64,000 nt of DNA, from NCBI GenBank assembly GCA_035712365.1, contig DASTAW010000041.1, forward strand, positions 62,001 through 126,000. Direction: 5' to 3'. This stretch comes from Terriglobia bacterium. GTDB lineage: Bacteria > Acidobacteriota > Terriglobia > UBA7540. This document shows, piece by piece, positions 38,833 through 47,899 of the stretch. The notes below the pieces were generated by a model, which saw nothing but the letters and a program-made list of their open reading frames with translations, was not told where the DNA came from and did not search any database. Position 1 is the first letter of the stretch. Each line of letters starts with the position of its first letter. The position numbers and the translations under genes are program-made.

Positions 38833-40581
38833 ATGTCTTACCAGGTGATAGCCCGCAAATACCGGCCTCAGGTTTTCGACGACGTTGCCGGGCAGCGTCT
38901 GATCACTGACACCCTGAAGAACGCCGTCACCAAGCAGCGGGTGGCGCACGGATACATCTTTTCCGGCGCGCGGGGCGTGGGCAAAACCACCACGGCCCGA
39001 ATCCTGGCCAAGTCACTCAACTGTATCAAGGGACCGACGGTCACCCCCTGCGGCGAGTGTCCCTCCTGTCAGGAAATCGCGCAGGGAAATTCGGTAGACG
39101 TTTTTGAAATCGACGCTGCGTCGAACCGTGGCATCGATGAGATCCGCGAACTGCGAGAAACGGTCCGCTATCTCCCGGCCCGCGATCTTTACAAGATCTT
39201 CATCATTGACGAAGCGCATATGCTGACCACCGAGGCATTCAACGCGTTGTTGAAGACCCTGGAAGAGCCGCCGCCGCGGTCGCTGTTCGTCCTTTGCACC
39301 ACCGAAGCCCACAAGCTGCCGACCACCATCCAGTCGCGCTGCCAGCATTTCTCCTTCCGCCTGCTGGATTACTCAGAAATACTCAACCGGCTGGAGTGGG
39401 TGATGAAACAGGAGCAGTTGGATGCCGATGAGGGCGCTTTGAGCGCCGTGGCCGAAGCCGCTGAAGGCAGCCTCCGCGACGCTCTCTCGCTGCTCGATCA
39501 GGCCATCGCATCGAGTGCCGAAGGCCTTGAAGAGGCCCACGTTCGGCAGTTGCTGGGCGTGGTTCCGAGCCAGGTCCTTACCGAACTGGTGGAATCCATC
39601 GATGCCGGTGACGCGGGAAAGGTCCTCCAGATTGTGGAGCGGGTCGCCTCGGAGGGCTACGAGCTGAACCATTTTTGCGGCGAGTTCACCCGCTACATCC
39701 GTAACCTGACGGTTGCCAAAAGCTGCGGAGCGGAAAGTCCTCTGCTTCAACTGCCAGCCAGCCAGCGCGCCGTGCTGGGCGGCCTTTGCGGGCAGTTCAG
39801 CGAGGAGGACCTCGCACGCTTCTTTCAGATCCTGGTGCGCACTGAGAACGACATGCGCTATGCGTTGAATCCCCGCTTCCAACTCGAACTTGGATTAATC
39901 AAAATGGTCCAGGCCGGCAAGCTGGGACCGCTGGAAAACCTTCTGGCTGAACTGAGCGGGCCCCGTCCGGCGTCATCCGCCCGGCCGGCAACCGGGCCCT
40001 CCGCCAGCATGTCTACTTCCGACCCTGCCAGCGGAAGCGGGTCGCAGATCATTCCGCGTTCGGTTTCCCCAGCGCCAATGTCCGCCCGACAGACGGAACC
40101 GCCTCGCAAACCGGAGAAATTTTCCGAGCAGGTTGCAAGGCCCGTCAGTTCCCTCCCGCCGCAGGCACCCTCCGCCAAGCCTACGGCGCAAGCTGTGTCA
40201 TTGGAGGTTCCCGGGGACCCGCGCCTGACCAGGATCAAGAGTCTGGCTTTCGGGCAATCAAAACTTCTGAGCAGTTGCCTTGATCCGGTCTCGGGCTGGC
40301 GGTTTGAGGACGGTGAGGTCCGCTTCATTTTCTCGAAGAGCGACTCCTGGGCGGCGGACCTGTTAAACTCGCGCGAGCAGCAGGAAAAGCTCCAGGCGCT
40401 GTGCGCGGAGGTGCTGGGGCAACCCGTAAAAATTTGTGTTACACTCGATAGCGAGGAAAGGCTGGGGATCAAGGACCGTCGCAGCGTTCGCGAACGCGCC
40501 GAAAGCGACGGAGGGGTTGAAGCGCTGGTAAAGAAATTCCGATGCACCCTGGTTGACGTAATCGATCTGAGCCGGGAGTGA
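38833..40581 (+). CDS. dnaX: DNA polymerase III subunit gamma/tau
   Basis: DnaX is the motor of the clamp loader. The 582-residue product has Walker A GARGVGKT at residues 45-52, a zinc module with C64, C73, C76 and C79, Walker B (DEAH at 126-129) and an arginine-finger-type QSRCQHF. After the AAA+ core is a Pro/Ser/Ala-rich linker (about 375-455) and a C-terminal tau-like domain. No slippery A-AAA-AAG heptamer was noticed, so only the full-length form is predicted. YbaB follows 3 bases after the stop. Confidence 0.95.
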   Translation: MSYQVIARKYRPQVFDDVAGQRLITDTLKNAVTKQRVAHGYIFSGARGVGKTTTARILAKSLNCIKGPTVTPCGECPSCQEIAQGNSVDVFEIDAASNRGIDEIRELRETVRYLPARDLYKIFIIDEAHMLTTEAFNALLKTLEEPPPRSLFVLCTTEAHKLPTTIQSRCQHFSFRLLDYSEILNRLEWVMKQEQLDADEGALSAVAEAAEGSLRDALSLLDQAIASSAEGLEEAHVRQLLGVVPSQVLTELVESIDAGDAGKVLQIVERVASEGYELNHFCGEFTRYIRNLTVAKSCGAESPLLQLPASQRAVLGGLCGQFSEEDLARFFQILVRTENDMRYALNPRFQLELGLIKMVQAGKLGPLENLLAELSGPRPASSARPATGPSASMSTSDPASGSGSQIIPRSVSPAPMSARQTEPPRKPEKFSEQVARPVSSLPPQAPSAKPTAQAVSLEVPGDPRLTRIKSLAFGQSKLLSSCLDPVSGWRFEDGEVRFIFSKSDSWAADLLNSREQQEKLQALCAEVLGQPVKICVTLDSEERLGIKDRRSVRERAESDGGVEALVKKFRCTLVDVIDLSRE

Positions 40582-40584
40582 TCC

Positions 40585-40899
40585 ATGAAAAACCTTCAAC
40601 AGGTACAGCAAATGCTTAAGCAGGTCCAGCAGTTCCAGGAACAGCTTCAGAAACAACTGGATGACCTGGTGGTGGAATCTTCCACGGGCGGCGGCATGGT
40701 GACCGTCAAGATGAATGGCCAAAAACACCTGGTCGCCGTCCACATCGACCCGGAGGTCTACAAGTCGGGTGACATCGAAATGCTGCAGGACTTGCTGCTG
40801 GCTGCCGTCAATGAATCGGCCAGGAAAGTTGATGAGCAAGTTGCCAGCCAGATGGGCTCGCTGGCGGGCGGCCTCAATCTGCCAGGGCTCGGCCTTTAA
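40585..40899 (+). CDS. ybaB: YbaB/EbfC nucleoid-associated protein
   Basis: The 104-residue protein has the helical N terminus ([19 protein letters not shown]) and the beta region [18 protein letters not shown], ending in a Gly/Leu-rich tail. YbaB dimers bind DNA and associate with the nucleoid. It sits between dnaX and recR in the widespread dnaX-ybaB-recR operon, which supports the call. Confidence 0.92.
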   Translation: MKNLQQVQQMLKQVQQFQEQLQKQLDDLVVESSTGGGMVTVKMNGQKHLVAVHIDPEVYKSGDIEMLQDLLLAAVNESARKVDEQVASQMGSLAGGLNLPGLGL

Positions 40900-40937
40900 C
40901 AGGTTCCTTCCGCGCCACAACTCAGGACATCCGTACA

Positions 40938-41537
40938 ATGAACGAATATGCCGCGCCTCTTGCGCGCCTCATCGATGAATTGAAGCGCCTGCCGGGGATC
41001 GGCCAGAAGTCTGCCCAGCGAATCGCGTTCCATCTTGAACGCGCGCCGCGCGAAGACGTTCAGCGGCTGGCCGAATCGCTGCTCGACGCCAAGGACAAGA
41101 TCCGGCTCTGCAGCGTGTGCAACAATCTGACGGAAGCAGACCCATGCGAATATTGTTCCGATCCCAGGCGTGACCCGGAACTTCTGTGCGTAGTGGAAAC
41201 TCCCTATAACGTAATTTCGGTTGAAAAGGCGCATGAGTTTCGCGGCCGGTATCACGTGCTGCATGGCGCGCTTTCGCCGCTTCAGGGGATCGGCCCCGAA
41301 CAACTCAAGCTAAAGAACTTGATCGACCGCCTCAAAGACGGCACGGTGCGTGAAATGATCGTAGCAACCAGCCCGACGGTCGAGGGCGAAGCCACCGCCG
41401 TTTACCTGGCCAGGCTGGTCAAGCCGCTGGGAGTCAAAGTCAGCCGCATTGCCATGGGCATCCCCGTCGGCTCAGACCTCGAGTTCGCCGACGAAGTCAC
41501 CATGCTCCGCGCACTAGAAGGGCGCCGCGAGATGTAG
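40938..41537 (+). CDS. recR: Recombination protein RecR
   Basis: RecR acts with RecO and RecF to load RecA at gaps. The 199-residue product has the N-terminal helix-hairpin-helix ([20 protein letters not shown]), a four-cysteine zinc finger ([16 protein letters not shown]) and a Toprim domain ([13 protein letters not shown]...[13 protein letters not shown]). Length is normal. It ends convergently with the korB gene, 103 bases away. Confidence 0.95.
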   Translation: MNEYAAPLARLIDELKRLPGIGQKSAQRIAFHLERAPREDVQRLAESLLDAKDKIRLCSVCNNLTEADPCEYCSDPRRDPELLCVVETPYNVISVEKAHEFRGRYHVLHGALSPLQGIGPEQLKLKNLIDRLKDGTVREMIVATSPTVEGEATAVYLARLVKPLGVKVSRIAMGIPVGSDLEFADEVTMLRALEGRREM

Positions 41538-41640
41538 GTCCCGCGGCGGGTTCAAGTTCGAAGGGTTCCGGGCCGCGACAAGCCGGGGGCCATTGATCAC
41601 GTCCCGGCTAGCGTTCAGCCTCTTGGGCGGCACTGCACGA

Positions 41641-42690
41641 CTATTTCAGGCTGTCCATCACTTCGTCGAGCACTTTCTTTGGCGGGCGCACGGAAGATTC
41701 AGGAAGGGTCGCCAGGGGCTCATCGACAAAGTTCAGCAGCTCCATGAAGTTGGGCTTTTGAGTATCCAGATAGAACAGTCCGGTCAAAATTTCTCCCTTT
41801 TCGTGCGCTTCCATCAGCACTTTCAGAGTTTCCGTCCGGTTTGTGGGGTCGAAATCAGCATTTAACTTCTTCAGAAACAGCCGGGAACCGTCGTGAAGAG
41901 TGATTTCGGTCGTCGTTCCAGGGTCATAGTCAACTGTGATGTCTTCAAAGAAGGGAATATAACTCACCTCCCCCAACGGGGCATCGTGGTCGCGGACGTA
42001 GCTATAGCTCTTCGTGGACCCCACGTGATCGTTAAAGGTGACGCAAGGCGAAATTACGTCCAGCATTACGGTTCCGCGATGGCCGAGCGCCCCCTGCAGC
42101 AAGGCCATCAGTTGCTTCTTATCGCCGGAGAATGACCGGGCCACGTACGTTGCTCCCAGCATAATGGCAAGCGCGCAGGTATCGATGGGCGGAAGATCGT
42201 TGATCACTCCGTTCTTCAATTTTGATCCCAGGTCGGCCGTCGCTGAAAACTGGCCCTTGGTGAGTCCGTAGACCCCGTTATCCTCAATAATGTAAATCAT
42301 GGGAAGATTGCGGCGCATCAGATGGACAAACTGCCCAACTCCAATGGAAGCCGTATCGCCATCTCCGCTGATGCCGATGGAGATCAGGTTACGGTTGGCC
42401 AGCATGGTGCCGGTGGCAATCGACGGCATTCGGCCGTGGACCGAATTGAACCCGTGCGAGCTGGCCAGAAAATAGGCCGGGCTTTTCGAAGAGCATCCGA
42501 TTCCTGACAGCTTGGCCACGCGGTGCGGTTCAACGCCCAGCTCAAAACACGCCTCGATGATGCGCTCAGAGATGGCGTTGTGGCCGCAGCCGGCGCATAG
42601 GGTGCTCTTGTTGCCCTTGTAGTCGGAAGGCTCCAGGCCGATTCGGTTCAATTTTTGCGGCGGGGATGGTGGAACGGCAGTCGTAGACAT
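41641..42690 (-). CDS. korB: 2-oxoacid:ferredoxin oxidoreductase, beta subunit
   Basis: This is the thiamine-diphosphate and iron-sulfur subunit that decarboxylates a 2-oxoacid (2-oxoglutarate most likely) and passes electrons to ferredoxin. The 349-residue product has the N-terminal CAGCGHNAISERI iron-sulfur region and the ThDP motif GISGDGDTASIGVGQFVHL, with N in the RRNLPMIYIIEDN part. It starts 2 bases after the alpha gene stop. Pyruvate or branched-chain 2-oxoacid specificity cannot be excluded. Confidence 0.88.
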   Translation of the reverse strand: MSTTAVPPSPPQKLNRIGLEPSDYKGNKSTLCAGCGHNAISERIIEACFELGVEPHRVAKLSGIGCSSKSPAYFLASSHGFNSVHGRMPSIATGTMLANRNLISIGISGDGDTASIGVGQFVHLMRRNLPMIYIIEDNGVYGLTKGQFSATADLGSKLKNGVINDLPPIDTCALAIMLGATYVARSFSGDKKQLMALLQGALGHRGTVMLDVISPCVTFNDHVGSTKSYSYVRDHDAPLGEVSYIPFFEDITVDYDPGTTTEITLHDGSRLFLKKLNADFDPTNRTETLKVLMEAHEKGEILTGLFYLDTQKPNFMELLNFVDEPLATLPESSVRPPKKVLDEVMDSLK

Positions 42691-42692
42691 GA

Positions 42693-44540
42693 TTACTTCT
42701 TGCCCTCCCTGGAAATGATTTCGTCCGTTACGCTACGAGCATCGATCGGGAGTCCCTTGTAGTGGCGGATGCTGTGAATTTTGGGAATATCCTCCGCGTC
42801 AGACTCGATTCGCAACAGCTCATACACCTGGCCATCGCGATTCTGTTCCACCACATAGACCCGCTGGTGCCGGCGAATAAAGTCCAAGACCTGCTGGGAG
42901 AATGGAAACGCGCGAATACGGCAATAACTGACCGGCAATTCGTATTCCTGCCTCAACTGATCGAGCGATTCCACGATGGCCCAGTGCGTTGATCCGTATG
43001 CGATGATGCCGATTTCCGTCCCGTCTGATTCCTGAAGCAACGGACCGGGAACGCGCTTTCGCGCCGTTTCAAACTTTTTGGACAGCCGGTCCATGTTGTT
43101 CACATAATCTTCCGGCCGCTCGCTATAAATGGCCCGCTCATTGTGTCCGCTTCCGCGGGTAAAATAAGCGGCCCTGGAATGCTTGGTGCCGGGCAGTGTC
43201 CGGTAGCCGATGCCATCGCCGTCAACGTCGCGGTAACGCGCGAATCCCCCCAGGCGGTCCAAATCTTCCGCGCTCAGGACTTTGCCACGGTCCATGTGTT
43301 TCTTCGGGTAAGGAAATGGGTCGGACATCCAGTTGTTCATGCCCAGGTCAAGATCGCTCATCACGAAGACCGGCGTTTGGAATTCCTCCGCCAGGTCGAA
43401 TGCCTCGATGGCCATGCTGAAGCATTCTTCCACAGAAGCAGGCATGAGCATCAGGTGCCTTGTGTCGCCATGCGAGAGAAAAGCGTTTTTGAGGATATCG
43501 CCCTGTTGCGTACGGGTTGGAAGGCCCGTGGACGGACCGGTGCGCTGGACGTCAAAAATCACCGCCGGAATTTCCGCATAATAGCCCAGGCCGACAAACT
43601 CCGCCATGAGAGAAATGCCCGGCCCGGAGGTCGCCGTCATGGCGCGGGCGCCCGCCCACCCGGCTCCCATCACCATGCCGATGGCCGCAAGCTCATCCTC
43701 TGCCTGCACGATCGCGAAAGTGGCCTTGCCGGTTTCAGGGTCCATCCGGTAGCGCCGCATGTAACCCGTCAATGATTCCGCAAGCGATGAGGAAGGCGTA
43801 ATGGGGTACCATGTGCAGACCGTAACACCGGCAAACATCGCGCCGAGCGCGGCGGCAGCGTTGCCATCGATAATGATTTTCCCTCGCGTCGCGTCCATCG
43901 GTTCCAGGTAAAATCGTCCGCGTTTGGGAAGGTTCTTTTCAGTGTATTCGTAGCCCACCTGAGCAGCGTTGAAGTTGAGGTCAACGGCACTCGGTTTTTT
44001 CCGGAAATGCTGCTCCAGCGCTCCGTGAATCTCTGCCATGGGGATGCCCAGCAGTTTGGCCAGCACCCCGTCATAGATCATGTTCCTGACAAGCTTCCGC
44101 AGCTTTGCATTCGGGCAGACCGGGGCCACCAGCACATCAAAAGGCACGGGGTAAAAAATCACGTCATCCCGGAGATGCTGCAGCTTTAACTTCTCATCAA
44201 ACACCACGCTTGCACCAGGTCCCAGCGATATCACGTCTTCCTCGGCCGTCTCGGGATTCATCGCAACCAGGAAGTCGATCTCCTTGCGCCGGGCGATATA
44301 ACCGTTCTTCGACGCGCGGATCGTATACCACGTGGGCAGCCCGGCAATGTTCGACGGAAAGAGGTTCTTTCCCGAGACCGGAATCCCCATCCGGAAAATG
44401 GACCGCAGCAGGACGGTGTTGGCGCTCTGGCTGCCGGAACCATTCACGGTGGCCACCTGGATACTCAAATCATTGATAACCTTTTCCTGTCGCGAAGAAG
44501 TAGCGGCAGCTTCCTTGACGGCGAGGTCAGCAGTTCCCAT
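42693..44540 (-). CDS. korA: 2-oxoacid:ferredoxin oxidoreductase, fused gamma-alpha subunit
   Basis: The 615-residue product joins a gamma domain (about residues 25-195, with VNGSGSQSANTVLLRS) to an alpha domain (about 220-610, with YPITPSSSLAE and TATSGPGISLM). This gamma-alpha fusion is typical of two-subunit 2-oxoglutarate:ferredoxin oxidoreductases. It provides the pyrimidine and CoA-binding parts of the enzyme. In aerobic Acidobacteriota such an enzyme can replace the 2-oxoglutarate dehydrogenase step. ATG 44540 follows GAGGAC. The pair forms an operon with no other gene. Confidence 0.88.
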   Translation of the reverse strand: MGTADLAVKEAAATSSRQEKVINDLSIQVATVNGSGSQSANTVLLRSIFRMGIPVSGKNLFPSNIAGLPTWYTIRASKNGYIARRKEIDFLVAMNPETAEEDVISLGPGASVVFDEKLKLQHLRDDVIFYPVPFDVLVAPVCPNAKLRKLVRNMIYDGVLAKLLGIPMAEIHGALEQHFRKKPSAVDLNFNAAQVGYEYTEKNLPKRGRFYLEPMDATRGKIIIDGNAAAALGAMFAGVTVCTWYPITPSSSLAESLTGYMRRYRMDPETGKATFAIVQAEDELAAIGMVMGAGWAGARAMTATSGPGISLMAEFVGLGYYAEIPAVIFDVQRTGPSTGLPTRTQQGDILKNAFLSHGDTRHLMLMPASVEECFSMAIEAFDLAEEFQTPVFVMSDLDLGMNNWMSDPFPYPKKHMDRGKVLSAEDLDRLGGFARYRDVDGDGIGYRTLPGTKHSRAAYFTRGSGHNERAIYSERPEDYVNNMDRLSKKFETARKRVPGPLLQESDGTEIGIIAYGSTHWAIVESLDQLRQEYELPVSYCRIRAFPFSQQVLDFIRRHQRVYVVEQNRDGQVYELLRIESDAEDIPKIHSIRHYKGLPIDARSVTDEIISREGKK

Positions 44541-45167
44541 GAATGTCCTCGATGAAAAATATGGATGGTTTGAAACTAACCTTCATTCCAATTTGCCTTC
44601 TACCTCGATTCGGCCCAGTGAGGCCAATAAAAGGGTCGAGCTTCTCGAAGAGGGCTGGGGATGTAAGTCGAATCGTGGCGGGGCCTCTACCTGATTTTCG
44701 TCCGGCTCTCTCAGCCAACGCGAGGCTTCGTAAGCTCTCACAGAAATCATAGCACAATTAGGCGACGCGTAAACACCGTCACACCCTGTCAAACCGCATT
44801 GCGCAACCACCATCGGTTCCATCCAGCCGGTGGATAAGAATACACCGCAACACCTCATGCCCACAATACCTGAGCTAGTCTTGTCAAGCCTTTCCAGGAG
44901 CGTTGTATCAAAGCTCTTTCGAAATGTCACCCTGGTTAACTCATTAAAAATGTCCCCATTGGTGTTGGCGTTTTTTCTTTCTGCGGTTTTATTTTGTCGT
45001 TTCTCATGGGCCTTGCACGGAGCGCGGCCGTTCGCGACCGCAGGGCGGGCGGTCTGCGGAAGTCGCCTCCCGCCCATCAAAAACATACAGCTTGACACGG
45101 GTCTTCTACTGGTTGCACTTTGCAGATTAGGGAGGTCTTTTCTGTAAATCGCACGCCAGGGGCGGAC
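44541..45167. other. 627-base gene-free region with possible IS remnant and REP-like hairpin
   Basis: It lies between the divergent korA and fused-ligase genes and should hold both promoters. A minus-strand open frame over part of it has no recognisable domain and is not called. It contains two related words, AAATGTCACC (44922-44931) and AAATGTCCCC (44948-44957), 26 bases apart, reminiscent of multiple terminal repeats of some IS elements, and a hairpin at 45038-45075. Confidence 0.45.
45038..45075. repeat. REP-like hairpin
   Basis: CCGCAG (45038-45043) pairs with CTGCGG (45054-45059), and the overlapping GGGCGGG (45043-45049) pairs with CCCGCCC (45069-45075). The two stems are mutually exclusive. 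Confidence 0.5.
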
Positions 45168-47831
45168 ATGTCGATCTCAGCCGAAGAGAACGTACCGTCG
45201 CTCTCCTCCTACATCCTGCGAATGGGGAAGTACAAGGAGCAGACGGCGTTGATCGAACAGGGTGTTTATCGCTCGAATATATACAGCTACGGCCTGGTAG
45301 TGCAGCGGGCGTTGGCTTTTTCCGAATGGCTGCGCCGAAGGCGTCTGGGGGCGATGGCTGGGCACGAGGCCCCGCGCGTGGTTTTGTGGGCAATCCCCAG
45401 CGCCCGATGGGCTATGGCCTTCTACGGATGCGTCCTGGCAGGGGCAACGGTGGTCCCGGTCGATGCAGGCTTTTCTCCAGAATTTCTAGACCGCATCATC
45501 AAACACAGCGGCGCTTCGCTGCTCATCACTGACCGCTCCCGGCAGCGTGCGACAGGGCAGGCTCAAGCGGACGAAATTGAACAGTTCTTTATTCAAGAGA
45601 TTGATGGAGTGCCTCCGGCCCCGGCACGCGCTGGCCAAGATCTAGCCATCGACGGCGATGCTGTTGCCGAGATCGTGTACACTTCCGGGACAACAGCCGA
45701 GCCGCGCGGCGTGATCGTCACGCACGGCAACCTGCTGGCCAATCTTGTGCCGATCGAGCGCGAGATACAGCGGCATGAGAAGCTCAGCATTCCTTTCCGT
45801 CCCATTCGGTTTGTCCACCTGATTCCACTCAGCCATCTGTTCGGGCAAGTAACGGCGCTCTTTATTCCGCAGCTTTTGCGGGGCGTGGTCATCTTTCCTG
45901 AGAGCCAGTCGCCGGCCATGTTGGCACGCACCATCAAAGACCGGCGCGCGTCTGTTTTAGTCTCCGTGCCGCAGCAGCTCGAAGCGATGGGCGGTTGGGC
46001 CAAAGTGCGGCTTGCCGAAGATGGATATGAAGACCCCGACGCAGCGATTGGGCAAGCTGGGAAGGCCCATTGGTCGATTCCCAGGCGCTGGTGGAAGTTT
46101 CGCCGCATGCACAGCCGCCTAGGCTGGAAGATGTGGGCCTTTGTGGTGGGCGGAGCGACGCTTCCGGCGGAACTTGAGCAGTTCTGGAACGGGCTGGGAT
46201 ACGCTGTCATCCAGGGTTATGGACTGACGGAAACGGCCCCCGCAATCACCATCACGCACCCATTCAGGATTCGCCGCGGCAGCGTCGGCAAGCCTCTGCC
46301 CGGAGTGGAAACTCGCATAGCCGAAGATGGTGAAATTCTCGTGCGAGGAGCCAACATTTCGCCGGGCTATTACCAGGACGCCGAATCGACACGGGAAAGC
46401 TTTGCGGGTGGATGGCTGCACACCGGTGACCTGGGCCGATTCGACGAGGACGGCAATCTGCTGTATCTTGGCCGCAAGAAGGACGTGATCGTGACCGCGG
46501 AAGGATTAAACGTTTACCCTGACGACGTCGAAAAGGCGCTCCGCAATCACGCCCAGGTCCAGGATGCCGCGGTTGTGGGCAAGGAAGCCGGGATCGGGCC
46601 GACGCGTGTCAACCGGACCGTCGTGCACGCCGTGCTGGTGCCGAAGCCGGGCGCAACCGTGAGCGATCTCGAAGGCGCGGTCCAGACAGCGAACGCCATG
46701 CTTGAACCCCACCAACGGGTGCGTGGCTTTTCCGTATGGCCGGAGGCTTCCCTGCCCCGGACGCTAAGCACTTCAAAACTTCAACGCAGCACGGTGGCCA
46801 GATGGGTAAGCTCCGGGAACGCCGAAGCGAGGCCACCGTCCGCCCGTGCCGGAAAGCCGAGTGACTGGCGAGACTTCCTTGCCCGGCTTGGCGCCCCGAT
46901 TGAAAGAGCGCAGCCGGAGTCGCGCCTGGCCGAGGATTTGGGGTTGTCTTCGCTTGACCGCGTGGAGCTGCTGACCTGGCTCGAAACGCGCGGCTATTCA
47001 TTCGACGAACAGGAACTGGCGCGCGCGCAAACGGTGGGAGACATCGAGAAACTTCTTCAGACGACCTCCGCGACTGCCCCGCCGCCCACTGCTTTTCGTC
47101 CTTCCGAAAGGACCGGAAGCCTGCCGGAGGTTCAGCAGCCATACGCAACGCACGAAGCTATTCCAAGGATCGCTCGCCCGACCGAGCCTCGCTGGCCCCT
47201 TTCGCGCGCTGCTGCGGTCGGTCGAGAGGCGCTTCAGATGCTGCTGGCATTTCCGCTGCTCCGCTATTACGTCAAGACGGTGGTCCATGGAGGCGAAAAG
47301 CTACGGCAACTTAGAGGACCCGTGTTGTTTGTGTCAAATCACCAGAGCCTGATTGATCCGCCGGTAATCCTGCGATCGCTTCCACCGCGGATTCGCCGCC
47401 GGGTGGCTCCCGCGATGGGAGAAGCTGCGTTGCGCGGCCATTCGAAAGCCGCACTCTTCTGGGCACGTCTGGCGTTTAATGTGTACCTGATTTCAGACGA
47501 GCCCAGCCGCGCACAGGAGGCACTGCGGTACGCAGGCAGGTTGGCTGACCGTGGATATTCCACGCTGCTTTTTCCCGAGGGTGAGCGAACCGGGGACGGC
47601 CGCCTGCTTCCGTTCCGGCCCGGCGTTGGCGTCATGGCGGAGCGGCTCCAGTTGCCCGTTGTCCCCTTGATGATTCAAGGGCTCTTTCAGATCTGGCCCC
47701 GCACGCAGGACCGTCCCCTTCGAGGGAAGGCGCACCTGTGGATTGGCGATTTGATCAAGATGATGCCGGGCGAATCCGCAGGGGATTTTGCACGACGGTT
47801 GGAAGACTACTACCGCACGTGGCGCCCCTGA
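45168..47831 (+). CDS. Adenylation (AMP-binding) - ACP - acyltransferase fusion
   Basis: The 887-residue protein has three parts. Residues about 10-555 are an AMP-binding ligase (YTSGTTAEPRGV at 171-182, GYGLTETAPA, GWLHTGDLGRFDEDGNL). Residues about 570-640 are an acyl carrier domain with DLGLSSLDRVEL and attachment Ser S595. Residues about 690-887 are a PlsC-type acyltransferase with H725-x4-D730 (NHQSLID) and FPEGERTGDG. It likely activates a fatty acid, loads it on its own carrier and transfers it to a lysophospholipid or another acceptor. E. coli Aas has acyltransferase and ligase domains in the opposite order and no ACP. Start ATG 45168 is preferred; a TTG at 45120 is in frame. Confidence 0.85.
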   Translation: MSISAEENVPSLSSYILRMGKYKEQTALIEQGVYRSNIYSYGLVVQRALAFSEWLRRRRLGAMAGHEAPRVVLWAIPSARWAMAFYGCVLAGATVVPVDAGFSPEFLDRIIKHSGASLLITDRSRQRATGQAQADEIEQFFIQEIDGVPPAPARAGQDLAIDGDAVAEIVYTSGTTAEPRGVIVTHGNLLANLVPIEREIQRHEKLSIPFRPIRFVHLIPLSHLFGQVTALFIPQLLRGVVIFPESQSPAMLARTIKDRRASVLVSVPQQLEAMGGWAKVRLAEDGYEDPDAAIGQAGKAHWSIPRRWWKFRRMHSRLGWKMWAFVVGGATLPAELEQFWNGLGYAVIQGYGLTETAPAITITHPFRIRRGSVGKPLPGVETRIAEDGEILVRGANISPGYYQDAESTRESFAGGWLHTGDLGRFDEDGNLLYLGRKKDVIVTAEGLNVYPDDVEKALRNHAQVQDAAVVGKEAGIGPTRVNRTVVHAVLVPKPGATVSDLEGAVQTANAMLEPHQRVRGFSVWPEASLPRTLSTSKLQRSTVARWVSSGNAEARPPSARAGKPSDWRDFLARLGAPIERAQPESRLAEDLGLSSLDRVELLTWLETRGYSFDEQELARAQTVGDIEKLLQTTSATAPPPTAFRPSERTGSLPEVQQPYATHEAIPRIARPTEPRWPLSRAAAVGREALQMLLAFPLLRYYVKTVVHGGEKLRQLRGPVLFVSNHQSLIDPPVILRSLPPRIRRRVAPAMGEAALRGHSKAALFWARLAFNVYLISDEPSRAQEALRYAGRLADRGYSTLLFPEGERTGDGRLLPFRPGVGVMAERLQLPVVPLMIQGLFQIWPRTQDRPLRGKAHLWIGDLIKMMPGESAGDFARRLEDYYRTWRP

Positions 47832-47899
47832 GCTTGCTTGACGTAGCAATTCTGTGTCCCGTAGACTAATTGTTGATTTATTTAAGGTAACGCTTCAAT

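Noticed and set aside
38833-40581. Programmed frameshift in dnaX giving a short gamma form
   Set aside because: No A-AAA-AAG type slippery heptamer was noticed in the gene.
44583-45098. Minus-strand open frame of 171 codons upstream of korA
   Set aside because: It has no recognisable domain or ribosome site, and it crosses candidate IS ends and a hairpin, so it looks non-coding.
45092-45120. TTGACA with a possible -10 before the fused ligase gene
   Set aside because: The -10 position reads GCACTT at 17-base spacing, a poor match, so no promoter is called.
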